DNA from: Bacteroidales bacterium
GTDB taxonomy: Bacteria > Bacteroidota > Bacteroidia > Bacteroidales > Bacteroidaceae
Direction: 5' to 3'
Length of the DNA stretch: 19,680 nt
NCBI GenBank assembly: GCA_004554665.1
Contig: SFKY01000042.1
Coordinates: 1-19,680, forward strand
Below, piece after piece: positions 1 through 7,110 of the stretch (positions are counted from its first letter, which is position 1; each line of letters begins with the position of its first letter). The translations under genes and the position numbers were made by a program. The notes under the pieces were generated by a model. It was not told the origin of the DNA. It ran no database searches and saw nothing but the letters and a program-made list of their open reading frames with translations.

Positions 1-66
1 CACGTTTACGGGTCCTAATCATGGCAATTGGCGCGCCAATTGCCATGATTAGGACCCGTAAACGTG
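1..66. repeat. perfect 66-bp palindrome at window edge
   Basis: The first 66 bases equal their own reverse complement, with no mismatch and no loop. The centre is GGCGCGCC at 30-37. The right arm contains TGCCATGATTAG (41-52), which recurs exactly at 10223-10234 inside another palindromic repeat of this window, and both elements carry a CGTAAA/TTTACG motif. It may therefore be a divergent member of that family. It may also be an assembly fold-back, because the window begins exactly where the palindrome begins. It lies downstream of the LUD gene and could form a 3'-end hairpin for that transcript. Confidence 0.85.
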
Positions 67-99
67 ATGTCTATAAAATGTAAGGTGGCTATAGTGCCG

Positions 100-125
100 G
101 ACAAGTTGTGTGACCGCCACTTGTC
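100..125 (-). terminator. hairpin just after the LUD gene stop (possible 3' end)
   Basis: GACAAGT (100-106) and ACTTGTC (119-125) form a perfect 7-bp stem with a 12-base loop, starting three bases past the stop codon of the minus-strand LUD gene. No run of T follows on the minus strand, so it is not a textbook intrinsic terminator. It may stabilise or mark the 3' end. Confidence 0.35.
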
Positions 126-127
126 TC

Positions 128-763
128 TCAATATCCCAGACTCTCACCGACGAGCACCACAATGTGGCGGTGAGCAGGATGGCTCATGCGCTGGATGGAG
201 ATGTAGTTGCAGATGGAGTCGGGCGACAGGCAGTTGTGGCATGTGCCGTCTGTCTGGCAAGGAGTGGGCAACTGGAATCGTGCCATGTTGACGGGTGCAG
301 CCGTAGAACGTGCACGCTTGATGGCCGCATCGAGATCCTGGCAAACCTTGTTGAGACCCACTACCAAGATGACGTGTTCTGGTCCCCATGTGATGGCAGC
401 CACACGGTTGCCGTTGCCGTCGATGTTCACCATCTGCCCGTCCTCGCTCATGGCATTGACACTTGCCAGATAGTATTGGCAGTCGAATGCCTTGAGATAC
501 ATGCGGCGCTTATCCTCGGCAGTGGTCACGTCTTCGCGGTCATAGACCTCGTAGTTTCCTTCCTTGAGCATCTTGGTGATACCCGTGTCGCGGATAGACA
601 TGGAGCCGCCCCATGCCACGGAACTCCCCTCTGGGATAAGTTGGGCTATCTTTGCGAGCAGCGACTCGCGGTCGGGACAGTAGTAGGCATCGTAGTGCCG
701 GCGTTTGAGCTGTGTGATGAGTTTCTCTGCCAGCATGCTGTTTCTTAATTCGGTAGGTGTCAT
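128..763 (-). CDS. LUD-domain protein (DUF162, lactate-utilisation YkgG/LutC-like)
   Basis: This 211-residue protein matches the short single-domain LUD family (DUF162), related to LutC/YkgG of the L-lactate oxidation LutABC complex. Family features visible are the SSVAWGGSMSIRDTGI segment (about residues 47-62), ITWGPEHVILVVGLNKV (124-140) and a C-terminal cysteine set C169, C175, C178 and C185 in a C-x5-C-x2-C-x6-C pattern, typical of the stand-alone subgroup and possibly metal or Fe-S binding. No lutA or lutB partner is in view, so a role in lactate oxidation is not supported by context. The ATG at 763 is preceded by a promoter-like element at 799-806. The gene is divergent from the kinase pair. 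The family call is firm, while the substrate and reaction are unknown. Confidence 0.85.
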   Translation of the reverse strand: MTPTELRNSMLAEKLITQLKRRHYDAYYCPDRESLLAKIAQLIPEGSSVAWGGSMSIRDTGITKMLKEGNYEVYDREDVTTAEDKRRMYLKAFDCQYYLASVNAMSEDGQMVNIDGNGNRVAAITWGPEHVILVVGLNKVCQDLDAAIKRARSTAAPVNMARFQLPTPCQTDGTCHNCLSPDSICNYISIQRMSHPAHRHIVVLVGESLGY

Positions 764-798
764 AGTCTTATGTCTTTTTTGTGTGATGTATCAGTCTG

Positions 799-806
799 CA
801 AAGGTA
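799..806 (-). promoter_or_regulatory. -7-type promoter element for the LUD gene
   Basis: Read on the minus strand this is TACCTTTG, matching the Bacteroidetes -7 consensus TAnnTTTG, about 36 bases before the ATG. No good TTG -33 element lies at the usual spacing, so the call rests on the -7 box and its position. Confidence 0.5.
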
Positions 807-883
807 GCCATTAATCGGCGAACGCAGATGGAAAAACTAAAAAAAATAAGGAGTGGGGGATAGGGATTTAGCCATAATTTGGT

Positions 884-891
884 TAACTTTG
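884..891 (+). promoter_or_regulatory. -7-type promoter element for the deoxynucleoside kinase pair
   Basis: TAACTTTG matches TAnnTTTG and ends 27 bases before the GTG start of the first kinase. That would give a leader of roughly 23 bases. No clear TTG lies 20-21 bases upstream. Confidence 0.5.
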
Positions 892-917
892 TAGCCTAAT
901 AACCAAACGAAAGCAAG

Positions 918-1547
918 GTGCACATAGCAATAGCAGGCAATATAGGCAGTGGAAAGACCACGCTCACAAGGATGTTGGCCAAGCATTATGGCTGGACACC
1001 GCGGTTTGAGGCCGTGGACTACAATCCGTATCTGGACGATTATTACAAGGACATCGCCCGATGGTCGTTCAATCTTGAGGTCTTCTTTCTCCGGCAGCGT
1101 TTCCGCGACCTGTTAGACATTCGTCGGAGCACCGACACGGTGGTACAGGACCGCTCTATCTACGAAGGTGTGTACGTGTTTACGGCCACCAACCGCGCGA
1201 TGGGCAATCTGTCGGAGCGCGACTATACCACCTATATGGAACTGTTTGAGTCTATGATGTCCGTGGTGCACTATCCCGACTTGATGGTGTATCTTCGGGC
1301 TTCGGTTCCGCATCTTGTGGCCAATATTCAGCGGCGTGGACGCAGCTGTGAGCAGTCTATGCAGATAGAATACCTTACCAATCTGAACGACCGTTATGAG
1401 GATTTCATCTTTCATAAGTATGGGGGGAAGGTACTGGTGATAGATGTAGACGATCGGGATTTTGAGCACAATCCATCATGTTTTGCCGAGATGGTGGACC
1501 AGATAGACACGGCGCTGGGATTGGGTGCATTGCCCTTTGCTCCTTGA
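918..1547 (+). CDS. deoxynucleoside kinase, copy A
   Basis: This 209-residue protein of the deoxyadenosine/deoxyguanosine/deoxycytidine kinase family would phosphorylate deoxynucleosides for salvage into dNTPs. Visible motifs are the P-loop GNIGSGKTT (7-15), the presumed catalytic base E31 in FEAVDYNPYL, DRSIYE (78-83) and the arginine-rich lid RRGR (139-142). The start is GTG: the N-terminus aligns residue for residue with copy B, which starts with ATG at the same point. By hand count the copies share 99 of the first 170 residues and then diverge toward the C-terminus. Copy B follows after 43 bases with no promoter signal, so they are probably one operon. Paired kinases with split specificity (dAK/dGK) are known in lactobacilli. 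Which base this copy prefers cannot be read from the sequence. Confidence 0.9.
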   Translation: MHIAIAGNIGSGKTTLTRMLAKHYGWTPRFEAVDYNPYLDDYYKDIARWSFNLEVFFLRQRFRDLLDIRRSTDTVVQDRSIYEGVYVFTATNRAMGNLSERDYTTYMELFESMMSVVHYPDLMVYLRASVPHLVANIQRRGRSCEQSMQIEYLTNLNDRYEDFIFHKYGGKVLVIDVDDRDFEHNPSCFAEMVDQIDTALGLGALPFAP

Positions 1548-1590
1548 GACGTATGGTGATAATGGATGATAAGTAGAAAACAAATAAGAT

Positions 1591-2217
1591 ATGCACATAG
1601 CGATAGCAGGTAATATAGGCAGCGGCAAGACTACGCTGACCAAGATGCTCGCCAAGCGATACGGCTGGCATCCGCACTTCGAACCGGTGGACAACAATCC
1701 TTATCTGGCCGACTATTATGCCGATATGGAGCGGTGGGCGTTTAATCTGCAAATCTATTTCCTCAACAAGCGGTTCAGGGATGTGGTCGAAATTGCCAAA
1801 AGTGCCGAAACGGTGGTGCAGGACCGCACCATCTTTGAGGATGCCCGTATCTTCGCGCCCAATCTGCATGACATGGGGATGATGAGCGACCGCGATTTCG
1901 AGAATTATACAGACCTGTTTGACCTCATGATGTCGCTTGTCAAGTTGCCCGACCTGATGATCTACATCCGGTCTTCTATCCCCAATCTGGTGGCGCATAT
2001 CCAGAAGCGGGGCAGGGATTTTGAGAAGTCTATCCGCATAGACTATCTGCAGGGCCTGAACAAGCGTTACGAAGAGTGGATTGCCGGCTACAAGGGGCGA
2101 TTGATGATTGTGGATGGAGACACGCTGAAATTTGAGAGCAACATCGATGACTTCAAAAAAATCACGGATACCATCGATGCCGAGCTCTATGGTCTCTTCC
2201 CGTTTGATGGACAATAG
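1591..2217 (+). CDS. deoxynucleoside kinase, copy B
   Basis: This 208-residue paralogue of the preceding gene has the same P-loop (7-15), E31 in FEPVDNNPYL, DRTIFED (78-84) and lid KRGR (139-142). Near the DRx motif it differs from copy A (RT-IFED against RS-IYEG), and it also differs in the segment 84-98 and in the last 40 residues, which are places where substrate preference could diverge. It probably shares a transcript with copy A. Its 3' end overlaps the convergent aminotransferase gene by 31 bases (2187-2217), and no terminator is visible between them. Both C-termini look complete for their families, so neither reading frame seems accidental. Confidence 0.9.
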   Translation: MHIAIAGNIGSGKTTLTKMLAKRYGWHPHFEPVDNNPYLADYYADMERWAFNLQIYFLNKRFRDVVEIAKSAETVVQDRTIFEDARIFAPNLHDMGMMSDRDFENYTDLFDLMMSLVKLPDLMIYIRSSIPNLVAHIQKRGRDFEKSIRIDYLQGLNKRYEEWIAGYKGRLMIVDGDTLKFESNIDDFKKITDTIDAELYGLFPFDGQ

Positions 2218-3305
2218 CTGTTGACGGCTTCGACCACTTGGGTGCAGGCTTCAGCACTGAGGCAGGGATGGCAGGGCAGACTGAGTTCCGTGCGGTGGAT
2301 GGTTTCGGTTACGGGCAGTGACAGATGCTGCCACTCCGCATAGCACGGTTGCCGATGAGGTGGTATGGGATAATGCACCAGTGTCTCTATGCCCGTTTGG
2401 GCAAGGTGTTGCTGCAGACGGTCCCTTTGCTCGCACAAGATGGGGAAGATATGCCACACGCTATCCCTGTCTGCAGCGGTGGACAGTGTGACGAGAGGAT
2501 GGTGGATGTGCGACAGGTAGTATTCGGCTATCTGCTTGCGCCGCTTGTTTTCGGCATCCAAATACTTGAGTTTTACATCCAATATGGCCGCCTGGATCTC
2601 GTCCATGCGGCTGTTTTTTCCTTTATATTCAAACAGATATTTTGTTTGGCTTCCGTAGTTGCCCAATGCGCGCACCTTTTCGGCCAGTTCGTCATCATCG
2701 GTGGTCACAGCTCCGGCGTCGCCCAGTGCCCCCAAGTTTTTCCCGGGATAGAAAGAGTGGGCGGCAGCATCGCCCAGCGCACCCGTACGGTGGTCGCCAT
2801 ATCGGCATCCGTGGGCTTGAGCATTATCTTCGATGAGCAATAGTTGGTATTTCTGGCACAGACGCCCGATGGTTTCGGTGTAGGCGCAGCGTCCATAGAG
2901 ATGTACAATCATCAGGGCGCGCGTCTTTGGTGTGATGGCGGATTCTATGAGGCTGTCGTCTATCTGCAAGGTGTGCAAGTCGGGCTCTACCAAGATGGGC
3001 TTGAGCCCATTCTCGGTGATAGAGAGGATGCTGGCGATATACGTATTGGCCGGTACAAGCACTTCGTCGCCCTCACGCAGCCTGCCCATCGCTATATAGG
3101 CACGCAGGATGAGGGTCAGCGCATCGAGCCCGTTGCCGCATCCGATACAATGGCGGCTTCCGATATACTGGGCATAGTGCTGCTCAAATCTTCGGGTGGC
3201 TTCTCCACGCAGGTACCAGCCACTCTTCACCACCTCGTCCATCGCTTGCTCTATTTCCGTAATGTGCTGGGCGGTAATGGCTTGTAGATTCAGATAGTCA
3301 ATCAT
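2187..3305 (-). CDS. DegT/DnrJ/EryC1-family sugar-nucleotide 3-aminotransferase (FdtB/QdtB-like)
   Basis: This 372-residue PLP-dependent aminotransferase would convert a dTDP-3-keto-6-deoxyhexose to the 3-amino sugar using an amino donor. Visible features are IEDNAQAHG with D160 (pyridine nitrogen contact), the PLP lysine K189 in SFYPGKNLGALGDAGA, and NYGSQTKYLFEYKGKNSRMDEIQAA (216-240), all characteristic of the FdtB/QdtB-type subgroup. A longer frame begins at 3386, but the ATG at 3305 is chosen because it overlaps the upstream stop as ATGA and because MIDYLNLQ is the family's usual N-terminus. It is the last gene of the minus-strand operon. The neighbouring ketoisomerase and RmlB fix the likely pathway. 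Whether the sugar has the galacto or gluco configuration cannot be told. Confidence 0.9.
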   Translation of the reverse strand: MIDYLNLQAITAQHITEIEQAMDEVVKSGWYLRGEATRRFEQHYAQYIGSRHCIGCGNGLDALTLILRAYIAMGRLREGDEVLVPANTYIASILSITENGLKPILVEPDLHTLQIDDSLIESAITPKTRALMIVHLYGRCAYTETIGRLCQKYQLLLIEDNAQAHGCRYGDHRTGALGDAAAHSFYPGKNLGALGDAGAVTTDDDELAEKVRALGNYGSQTKYLFEYKGKNSRMDEIQAAILDVKLKYLDAENKRRKQIAEYYLSHIHHPLVTLSTAADRDSVWHIFPILCEQRDRLQQHLAQTGIETLVHYPIPPHRQPCYAEWQHLSLPVTETIHRTELSLPCHPCLSAEACTQVVEAVNSYCPSNGKRP

Positions 3306-4240
3306 AAGTTCCATTCGTAAGTGTCGTAAACCACCCCGCGGCCGCCGTAGCCTTCCTTGTGCGCGATGAGTCCCTCGTTGAGCCATGCGCCCTGTTGCTC
3401 GGTGGAAGTGCCAAAATCGAGATACGCCACATCGCGATAGTCGTGGTTGAGCACTTGCTCGTAGATGGCTTCCATAGCTCCATAGTTTTTTCCCTCATCA
3501 TTGGTGGCGCTGTATTGGCCATGAATCACCTGTGGGGTGATATAGAAAGTCAATCCACCGATAATGCGCCCCTCCCGATAAGCATTATATTGGATGATGT
3601 TGTCGGGAAACCTGCTTTTGAGCAGCTGTATCTCCTGCAGGGTGTGCACCGGCTGGGCATGGAATCGTTCCATCAGATTGTCTGTGAGTATTTTCCAGAA
3701 ATCGGCGATACTTCCATTTCGCTCCACGGTCACCCCGTTGGCCAAGGCTTTCTTTAGCCTACGCAGGTGGTCTTTCCGCCATTTCAGGTGCTGTTGTACG
3801 AAAATGGTGGTGCCGATATTCCGCAATTTCAGTCGTGCACCACACTTCCAGAATATCGCATAGAGATCTTCTTCAGAGGGATGGCGGTGGTAAATCCATG
3901 GGACGGGACGGTAGACGACCTGCTCAAAGCCTTGCGATTTGAGATAGGCGTTCAGTTCTTCGAAGAGCGTACATGTATCGGCGATGGTGACATGGATATC
4001 CATAATCAGCCCGCCGTATGTCAGTCCATAATGAGAGTAGAGTGCTTTCCCTATCCGGTGCGCGGGAAGCAGTGCATAGAGCCTTTTACCTTTATAAAAC
4101 AAGAGCGAGTAGTCTTCAAACCGGTCGGCATGATAATCCATATAGGCACGGTAAAAGAGAAACGTGGCATTGCGTGCCCTGCTTACATAGTCGTCCCATA
4201 GGGGTTGGTCGGCAGTATGGTATCGTCTTATCTCAAACAT
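3302..4240 (-). CDS. FemAB/GNAT-like acyltransferase, probable sugar N-acyltransferase
   Basis: This 312-residue protein resembles the GNAT/FemAB-type acetyltransferase group (Acetyltransf_6-like). The basic stretch LKWRKDHLRRLKKAL near residues 153-167 and the segment GRIIGGLTFYITPQVIHGQYSATNDEGKNYGA (about 224-255), followed by a helix and a YLDFGTSTEQQG strand, are the family-like parts. The gene lies between the ketoisomerase (13-base overlap) and the aminotransferase (4-base ATGA overlap). I infer that it acylates the 3-amino group of the dTDP sugar, replacing the left-handed beta-helix acetyltransferase (FdtC/QdtC) usual in such loci. It could instead transfer an amino acid or another acyl group. 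No signal peptide is present, so it acts in the cytoplasm. Confidence 0.75.
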   Translation of the reverse strand: MFEIRRYHTADQPLWDDYVSRARNATFLFYRAYMDYHADRFEDYSLLFYKGKRLYALLPAHRIGKALYSHYGLTYGGLIMDIHVTIADTCTLFEELNAYLKSQGFEQVVYRPVPWIYHRHPSEEDLYAIFWKCGARLKLRNIGTTIFVQQHLKWRKDHLRRLKKALANGVTVERNGSIADFWKILTDNLMERFHAQPVHTLQEIQLLKSRFPDNIIQYNAYREGRIIGGLTFYITPQVIHGQYSATNDEGKNYGAMEAIYEQVLNHDYRDVAYLDFGTSTEQQGAWLNEGLIAHKEGYGGRGVVYDTYEWNL

Positions 4241-4680
4241 TGCACGTGTTCCTCATACTCATGATAGTCATAGATGTAGTCGCTCTCGTCAAACTCGTCT
4301 TCCGCCAATACCAGACAGACGGCACCCGAGGAGAAATCGTCGAGCGTACGCCAGATGCCCCTATCCACGAATAACCCCTGGTAAGGGTGGTTGAGCAGGT
4401 AGGTATGCCGCTCCTTGCCGTTGTCAAGGGTGACAGAAAAAGAGCCGCTCACCGCGACGATAAATTCCCGGCAATGCTTGTGGGCATGCCCGCCCCTGCT
4501 TTCTCCGGCAGGGATGTCATAGGTCCAGTAAACCCTTCTGATGGCAAAGGGAACATCTTTCCATTGCTCGGCCACCGTGAGGTTGCCGCGGGGATCGGTG
4601 ATTTTGGAGAGAGAGAAGATAGGCACACGGTTCTCTTTGTCCTGTATGTTGGTGGAAGTAATTTCCTTGTTGGTTTCCAT
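4228..4680 (-). CDS. dTDP-4-keto-6-deoxyhexose 3,4-ketoisomerase (FdtA/QdtA, WxcM-like cupin)
   Basis: This small (150-residue) single-domain cupin of the FdtA/QdtA family moves the keto group of dTDP-4-keto-6-deoxyglucose from C4 to C3. Diagnostic features are DPRGNLTVAE (29-38), the active-site motif SRGGHAHKHCREF (61-73) with two histidines, GSFSVTLDNG (79-88), the WRTLDDFSSGAVCLVLA strand and the terminal EFDESDYIYDYHEY (129-142). The frame extends upstream to a TTG at 4716, but the ATG at 4680 is preferred: it follows a purine-rich AGAGAAAG, and the extra residues would fall in a perfect hairpin (4700-4738). It directly supplies the substrate of the aminotransferase two genes downstream. 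Confidence 0.9.
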   Translation of the reverse strand: METNKEITSTNIQDKENRVPIFSLSKITDPRGNLTVAEQWKDVPFAIRRVYWTYDIPAGESRGGHAHKHCREFIVAVSGSFSVTLDNGKERHTYLLNHPYQGLFVDRGIWRTLDDFSSGAVCLVLAEDEFDESDYIYDYHEYEEHVQCLR

Positions 4681-4699
4681 ATCTTTCTCTTGTTGGTTT

Positions 4700-4738
4700 C
4701 CCCTTGCTTCCCGCAATCATGAGAAAGGAAGCAAGGGG
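4700..4738 (-). promoter_or_regulatory. 12-bp perfect intercistronic hairpin between purT and the ketoisomerase gene
   Basis: The arms at 4700-4711 and 4727-4738 (CCCCTTGCTTCC and its exact complement) form a 12-bp stem with a 15-base loop. It lies in the only sizeable gap (70 bases) of the minus-strand operon. No T-run follows on either strand, so it is more likely an mRNA processing, stability or attenuation element than an intrinsic terminator. Confidence 0.7.
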
Positions 4739-4750
4739 ACAGTTGGTTCT

Positions 4751-5932
4751 CTACTTTTTCATATATGGGTCGGTGCCCAATATGGTGGCTGCCAAACGTT
4801 TGGCTTTGTCGCGCAGGGCATCCAGATTGTCGTTTAGTTCTCCGTAGCAGAGCGTTACGCCCATACGGCGGCCGACGTGGGCTTCGGGCTTGCCAAAGAT
4901 ACGGATGCGGGTACGGTCCTCGCTCAAGGCCTCGGCAAGCTGGTAGTCCAGCGGCTCATGGCTTTCTATTGGCGACAGGATGACGGCTGAGCATCCGGCG
5001 TGTTCCAGATGGATGGCGGGGATGGGCCATCCCATGATGGCGCGCAGATGCAGTTCAAACTCGCTGAGGTTGGTGGTGTGGCCCAGCGTCACCATGCCCG
5101 TGTCGTGCGGACGCGGCGACAGTTCAGAGAAAATCACCTCACCCTGCTTGGTGAGGAAGAATTCCACGCCCCAGATACCATAGCCCGTCAGTGCGCGCGT
5201 CACCTCGTCTGCCATGTGCTCTGCTTGGCGCAGCGCTTCCGGCGCTATCTGGTAGGGCTGCCAGCTCTCGCGGTAGTCTCCGCCCTTCTGCACATGTCCG
5301 ATAGGAGGACAGAAGAGGGTGGGACCGTGCTGCTGGGTGACAGTGAGCAGGGTAAATTCGCTCTCGAAGTCGATGAATTCCTCGATGATTACCTCCTTGA
5401 CATCTCCACGGCTGCCCTCCATCGCGTCGCGGAAGGCCTGCTCCAGTTCGTCATCATTGTGTACATAGCTCTGACCGTGGCCGCTCGACGACATCAGCGG
5501 TTTCACCACGCAGGGGAAACCTATGCTGTCGGCTGCAGTCTTAAACTCCTCAAAAGTCTTGGCATAGAAATAGCGTGCCGTGCGCAGTCCCAATTCGCGC
5601 GAGGCGAGGTCGCGGATAGCGCGGCGGTTCATGGTATAGTTCACCGCCTTGGCGCTCGGCACCACCTGTATGCCCTGCTGCTCAAAGTCGAAGAGCCGTT
5701 CGGTGCGGATAGCCTCAATCTCCGGCACGATGATGTCTGGCCGATGCTTGCGCACTACGGCTTCGAGTGCGTCGCCGTCGAGCATGCTGAAGATTTCCCG
5801 CTCGTCGGCCACCTGCATGGCAGGCGCATTGTCGTAGCGGTCGCACGCGATTACATACAGGCCGGCTCTCTTGGCGGCTATCACAAACTCCTTGCCCAGT
5901 TCTCCTGAGCCTAAAAGCATGATTTTCTTCAT
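4751..5932 (-). CDS. purT: formate-dependent phosphoribosylglycinamide formyltransferase 2
   Basis: PurT catalyses the third step of purine synthesis, GAR plus formate plus ATP to formyl-GAR, without folate. At 393 residues it matches the family length (about 392). The N-terminal domain opens MKKIMLLGSGELGKE (GSGELGKE at 8-15), followed by PDIIVPEIEAI (65-75). The ATP-grasp core carries VVKPLMSSSGHGQS (142-155) and FSELSPRPHDTGMVTLGH (268-285), which are PurT hallmarks. It sits 19 bases after rmlB in an otherwise sugar-nucleotide operon, which is an unexpected place for a purine gene. A similar ATP-grasp fold occurs in PurK, but the PHDTGM motif and length favour PurT. Confidence 0.95.
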   Translation of the reverse strand: MKKIMLLGSGELGKEFVIAAKRAGLYVIACDRYDNAPAMQVADEREIFSMLDGDALEAVVRKHRPDIIVPEIEAIRTERLFDFEQQGIQVVPSAKAVNYTMNRRAIRDLASRELGLRTARYFYAKTFEEFKTAADSIGFPCVVKPLMSSSGHGQSYVHNDDELEQAFRDAMEGSRGDVKEVIIEEFIDFESEFTLLTVTQQHGPTLFCPPIGHVQKGGDYRESWQPYQIAPEALRQAEHMADEVTRALTGYGIWGVEFFLTKQGEVIFSELSPRPHDTGMVTLGHTTNLSEFELHLRAIMGWPIPAIHLEHAGCSAVILSPIESHEPLDYQLAEALSEDRTRIRIFGKPEAHVGRRMGVTLCYGELNDNLDALRDKAKRLAATILGTDPYMKK

Positions 5933-5951
5933 ATCTTGATAGGGTAAGTCT

Positions 5952-7106
5952 TTATCCTCTGTTTCCGTACATCATTTCATAGTACTTCTGGTAGTCGCCC
6001 GATGTCACCTCTTTGATCCATGTCTGGTTCTCCAGGTTCCACCGTATGGTCTTCACGATGCCCTCAGCAAATCGTGTCTCCGGGTACCAGCCCAGTTCTT
6101 CCTTGATCTTGGTCGGATCTATGGCGTAGCGCTGATCGTGTCCGAGTCTGTCTGCCACATGTGTGATGAGACTGTCGTTGATCCAGTCTATGCGCAGCTC
6201 GCCGGAGTCGCTGTCCGTCTCACGTTTGCGGAGCACCTGCCGCAGGTCTTTGTCGGCTTCCATCATGTCGTGGATGGTCTTGATGATCAGGCGCACGATG
6301 TCTATGTTGCGCATCTCGTTGTGTCCGCCTACATTGTACACCTCTCCTTCGCGTCCCTCGCGCACCACCAGGTCTATCGCTTTGCAGTGGTCTTCCACAT
6401 AGAGCCAGTCGCGCACATTGGTACCTTCACCGTAGACAGGCAGCTGCTTGCCCTCCAGTATGTTGTTGATGATAAGCGGAATCAGTTTCTCCGGGAAATG
6501 ATAAGGCCCGTAGTTGTTGGAGCATCGGGTGATGGTGACAGGCATGTGATAGGTGTCGCGGTATGCCATGACAATCATGTCGGCCGATGTCTTCGATGCC
6601 GAATAGGGGCTGTGGGGGCACAAGGGTGTCTTCTCGGTGAAGAATCCCTCGGTGCCGAGCGACCCGTAAACCTCGTCGGTGGACACTTGGTGGTAGCGCT
6701 TGCCGGGTTTCCATGCCGGGTAACCCTGCTCGTCTTTGCCGGTGACCCATGCCCTGCGTGCCGCGTCGAGCAAATTCTGTGTGCCGAGGATGTTGACACT
6801 TAGGAAGAGCTGTGGATCCTCGATGGAACGGTCTACATGGCTCTCGGCGGCAAAGTTAACCACATAGTCAATATCGTATTCGGCAAACAGCTGGTCGGCC
6901 AATGCGCGGTCGCGGATGTCACCTTTTATGAAAAGGCACCTTTTCCCGTCGATATCATCTTTGATGGTACCCAGGTTACCGGCGTAGGTAAGGGCATCGA
7001 GGACGATGATGCGGATGTCGTCGTTGGCGTACTTCTTGTGCAATAGGTACTTTATATAATTCGCCCCGATGAAGCCGGCGGCCCCTGTCACTAAATAAGT
7101 CTTCAT
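5952..7106 (-). CDS. rmlB: dTDP-glucose 4,6-dehydratase
   Basis: RmlB converts dTDP-glucose to dTDP-4-keto-6-deoxyglucose. This 384-residue extended SDR shows the NAD-binding GAAGFIG (8-14), FAAESHVDRSI (85-95), STDEVYG with D144 and E145 (active-site acid pair), the Y168-x3-K172 catalytic pair in YSASK, RCSNNYGPYHFPEKLIP (194-210) and VRDWLYVEDH (231-240). Relative to enterobacterial RmlB it has insertions around 120-135 and 283-318, common in Bacteroidota. It begins four bases after the phosphoesterase gene. No rmlA, rmlC or rmlD is in the window. The product would feed the ketoisomerase downstream, so a 3-amino sugar rather than rhamnose is the local end point. Confidence 0.95.
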   Translation of the reverse strand: MKTYLVTGAAGFIGANYIKYLLHKKYANDDIRIIVLDALTYAGNLGTIKDDIDGKRCLFIKGDIRDRALADQLFAEYDIDYVVNFAAESHVDRSIEDPQLFLSVNILGTQNLLDAARRAWVTGKDEQGYPAWKPGKRYHQVSTDEVYGSLGTEGFFTEKTPLCPHSPYSASKTSADMIVMAYRDTYHMPVTITRCSNNYGPYHFPEKLIPLIINNILEGKQLPVYGEGTNVRDWLYVEDHCKAIDLVVREGREGEVYNVGGHNEMRNIDIVRLIIKTIHDMMEADKDLRQVLRKRETDSDSGELRIDWINDSLITHVADRLGHDQRYAIDPTKIKEELGWYPETRFAEGIVKTIRWNLENQTWIKEVTSGDYQKYYEMMYGNRG

Positions 7107-7110
7107 AATG

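Noticed and set aside
1405..2214. 269-codon minus-strand frame opposite the kinases
   Set aside because: It covers parts of two clear kinase genes in antisense, and its sequence is repetitive because the kinases are paralogues.
3306..3386. Extended N-terminus of the sugar aminotransferase
   Set aside because: It overlaps the acyltransferase coding end and lacks family similarity. The ATGA junction at 3302-3305 fixes the start.
5000..5908. 302-codon plus-strand frame opposite purT
   Set aside because: It is a shadow of purT with no recognisable domain.
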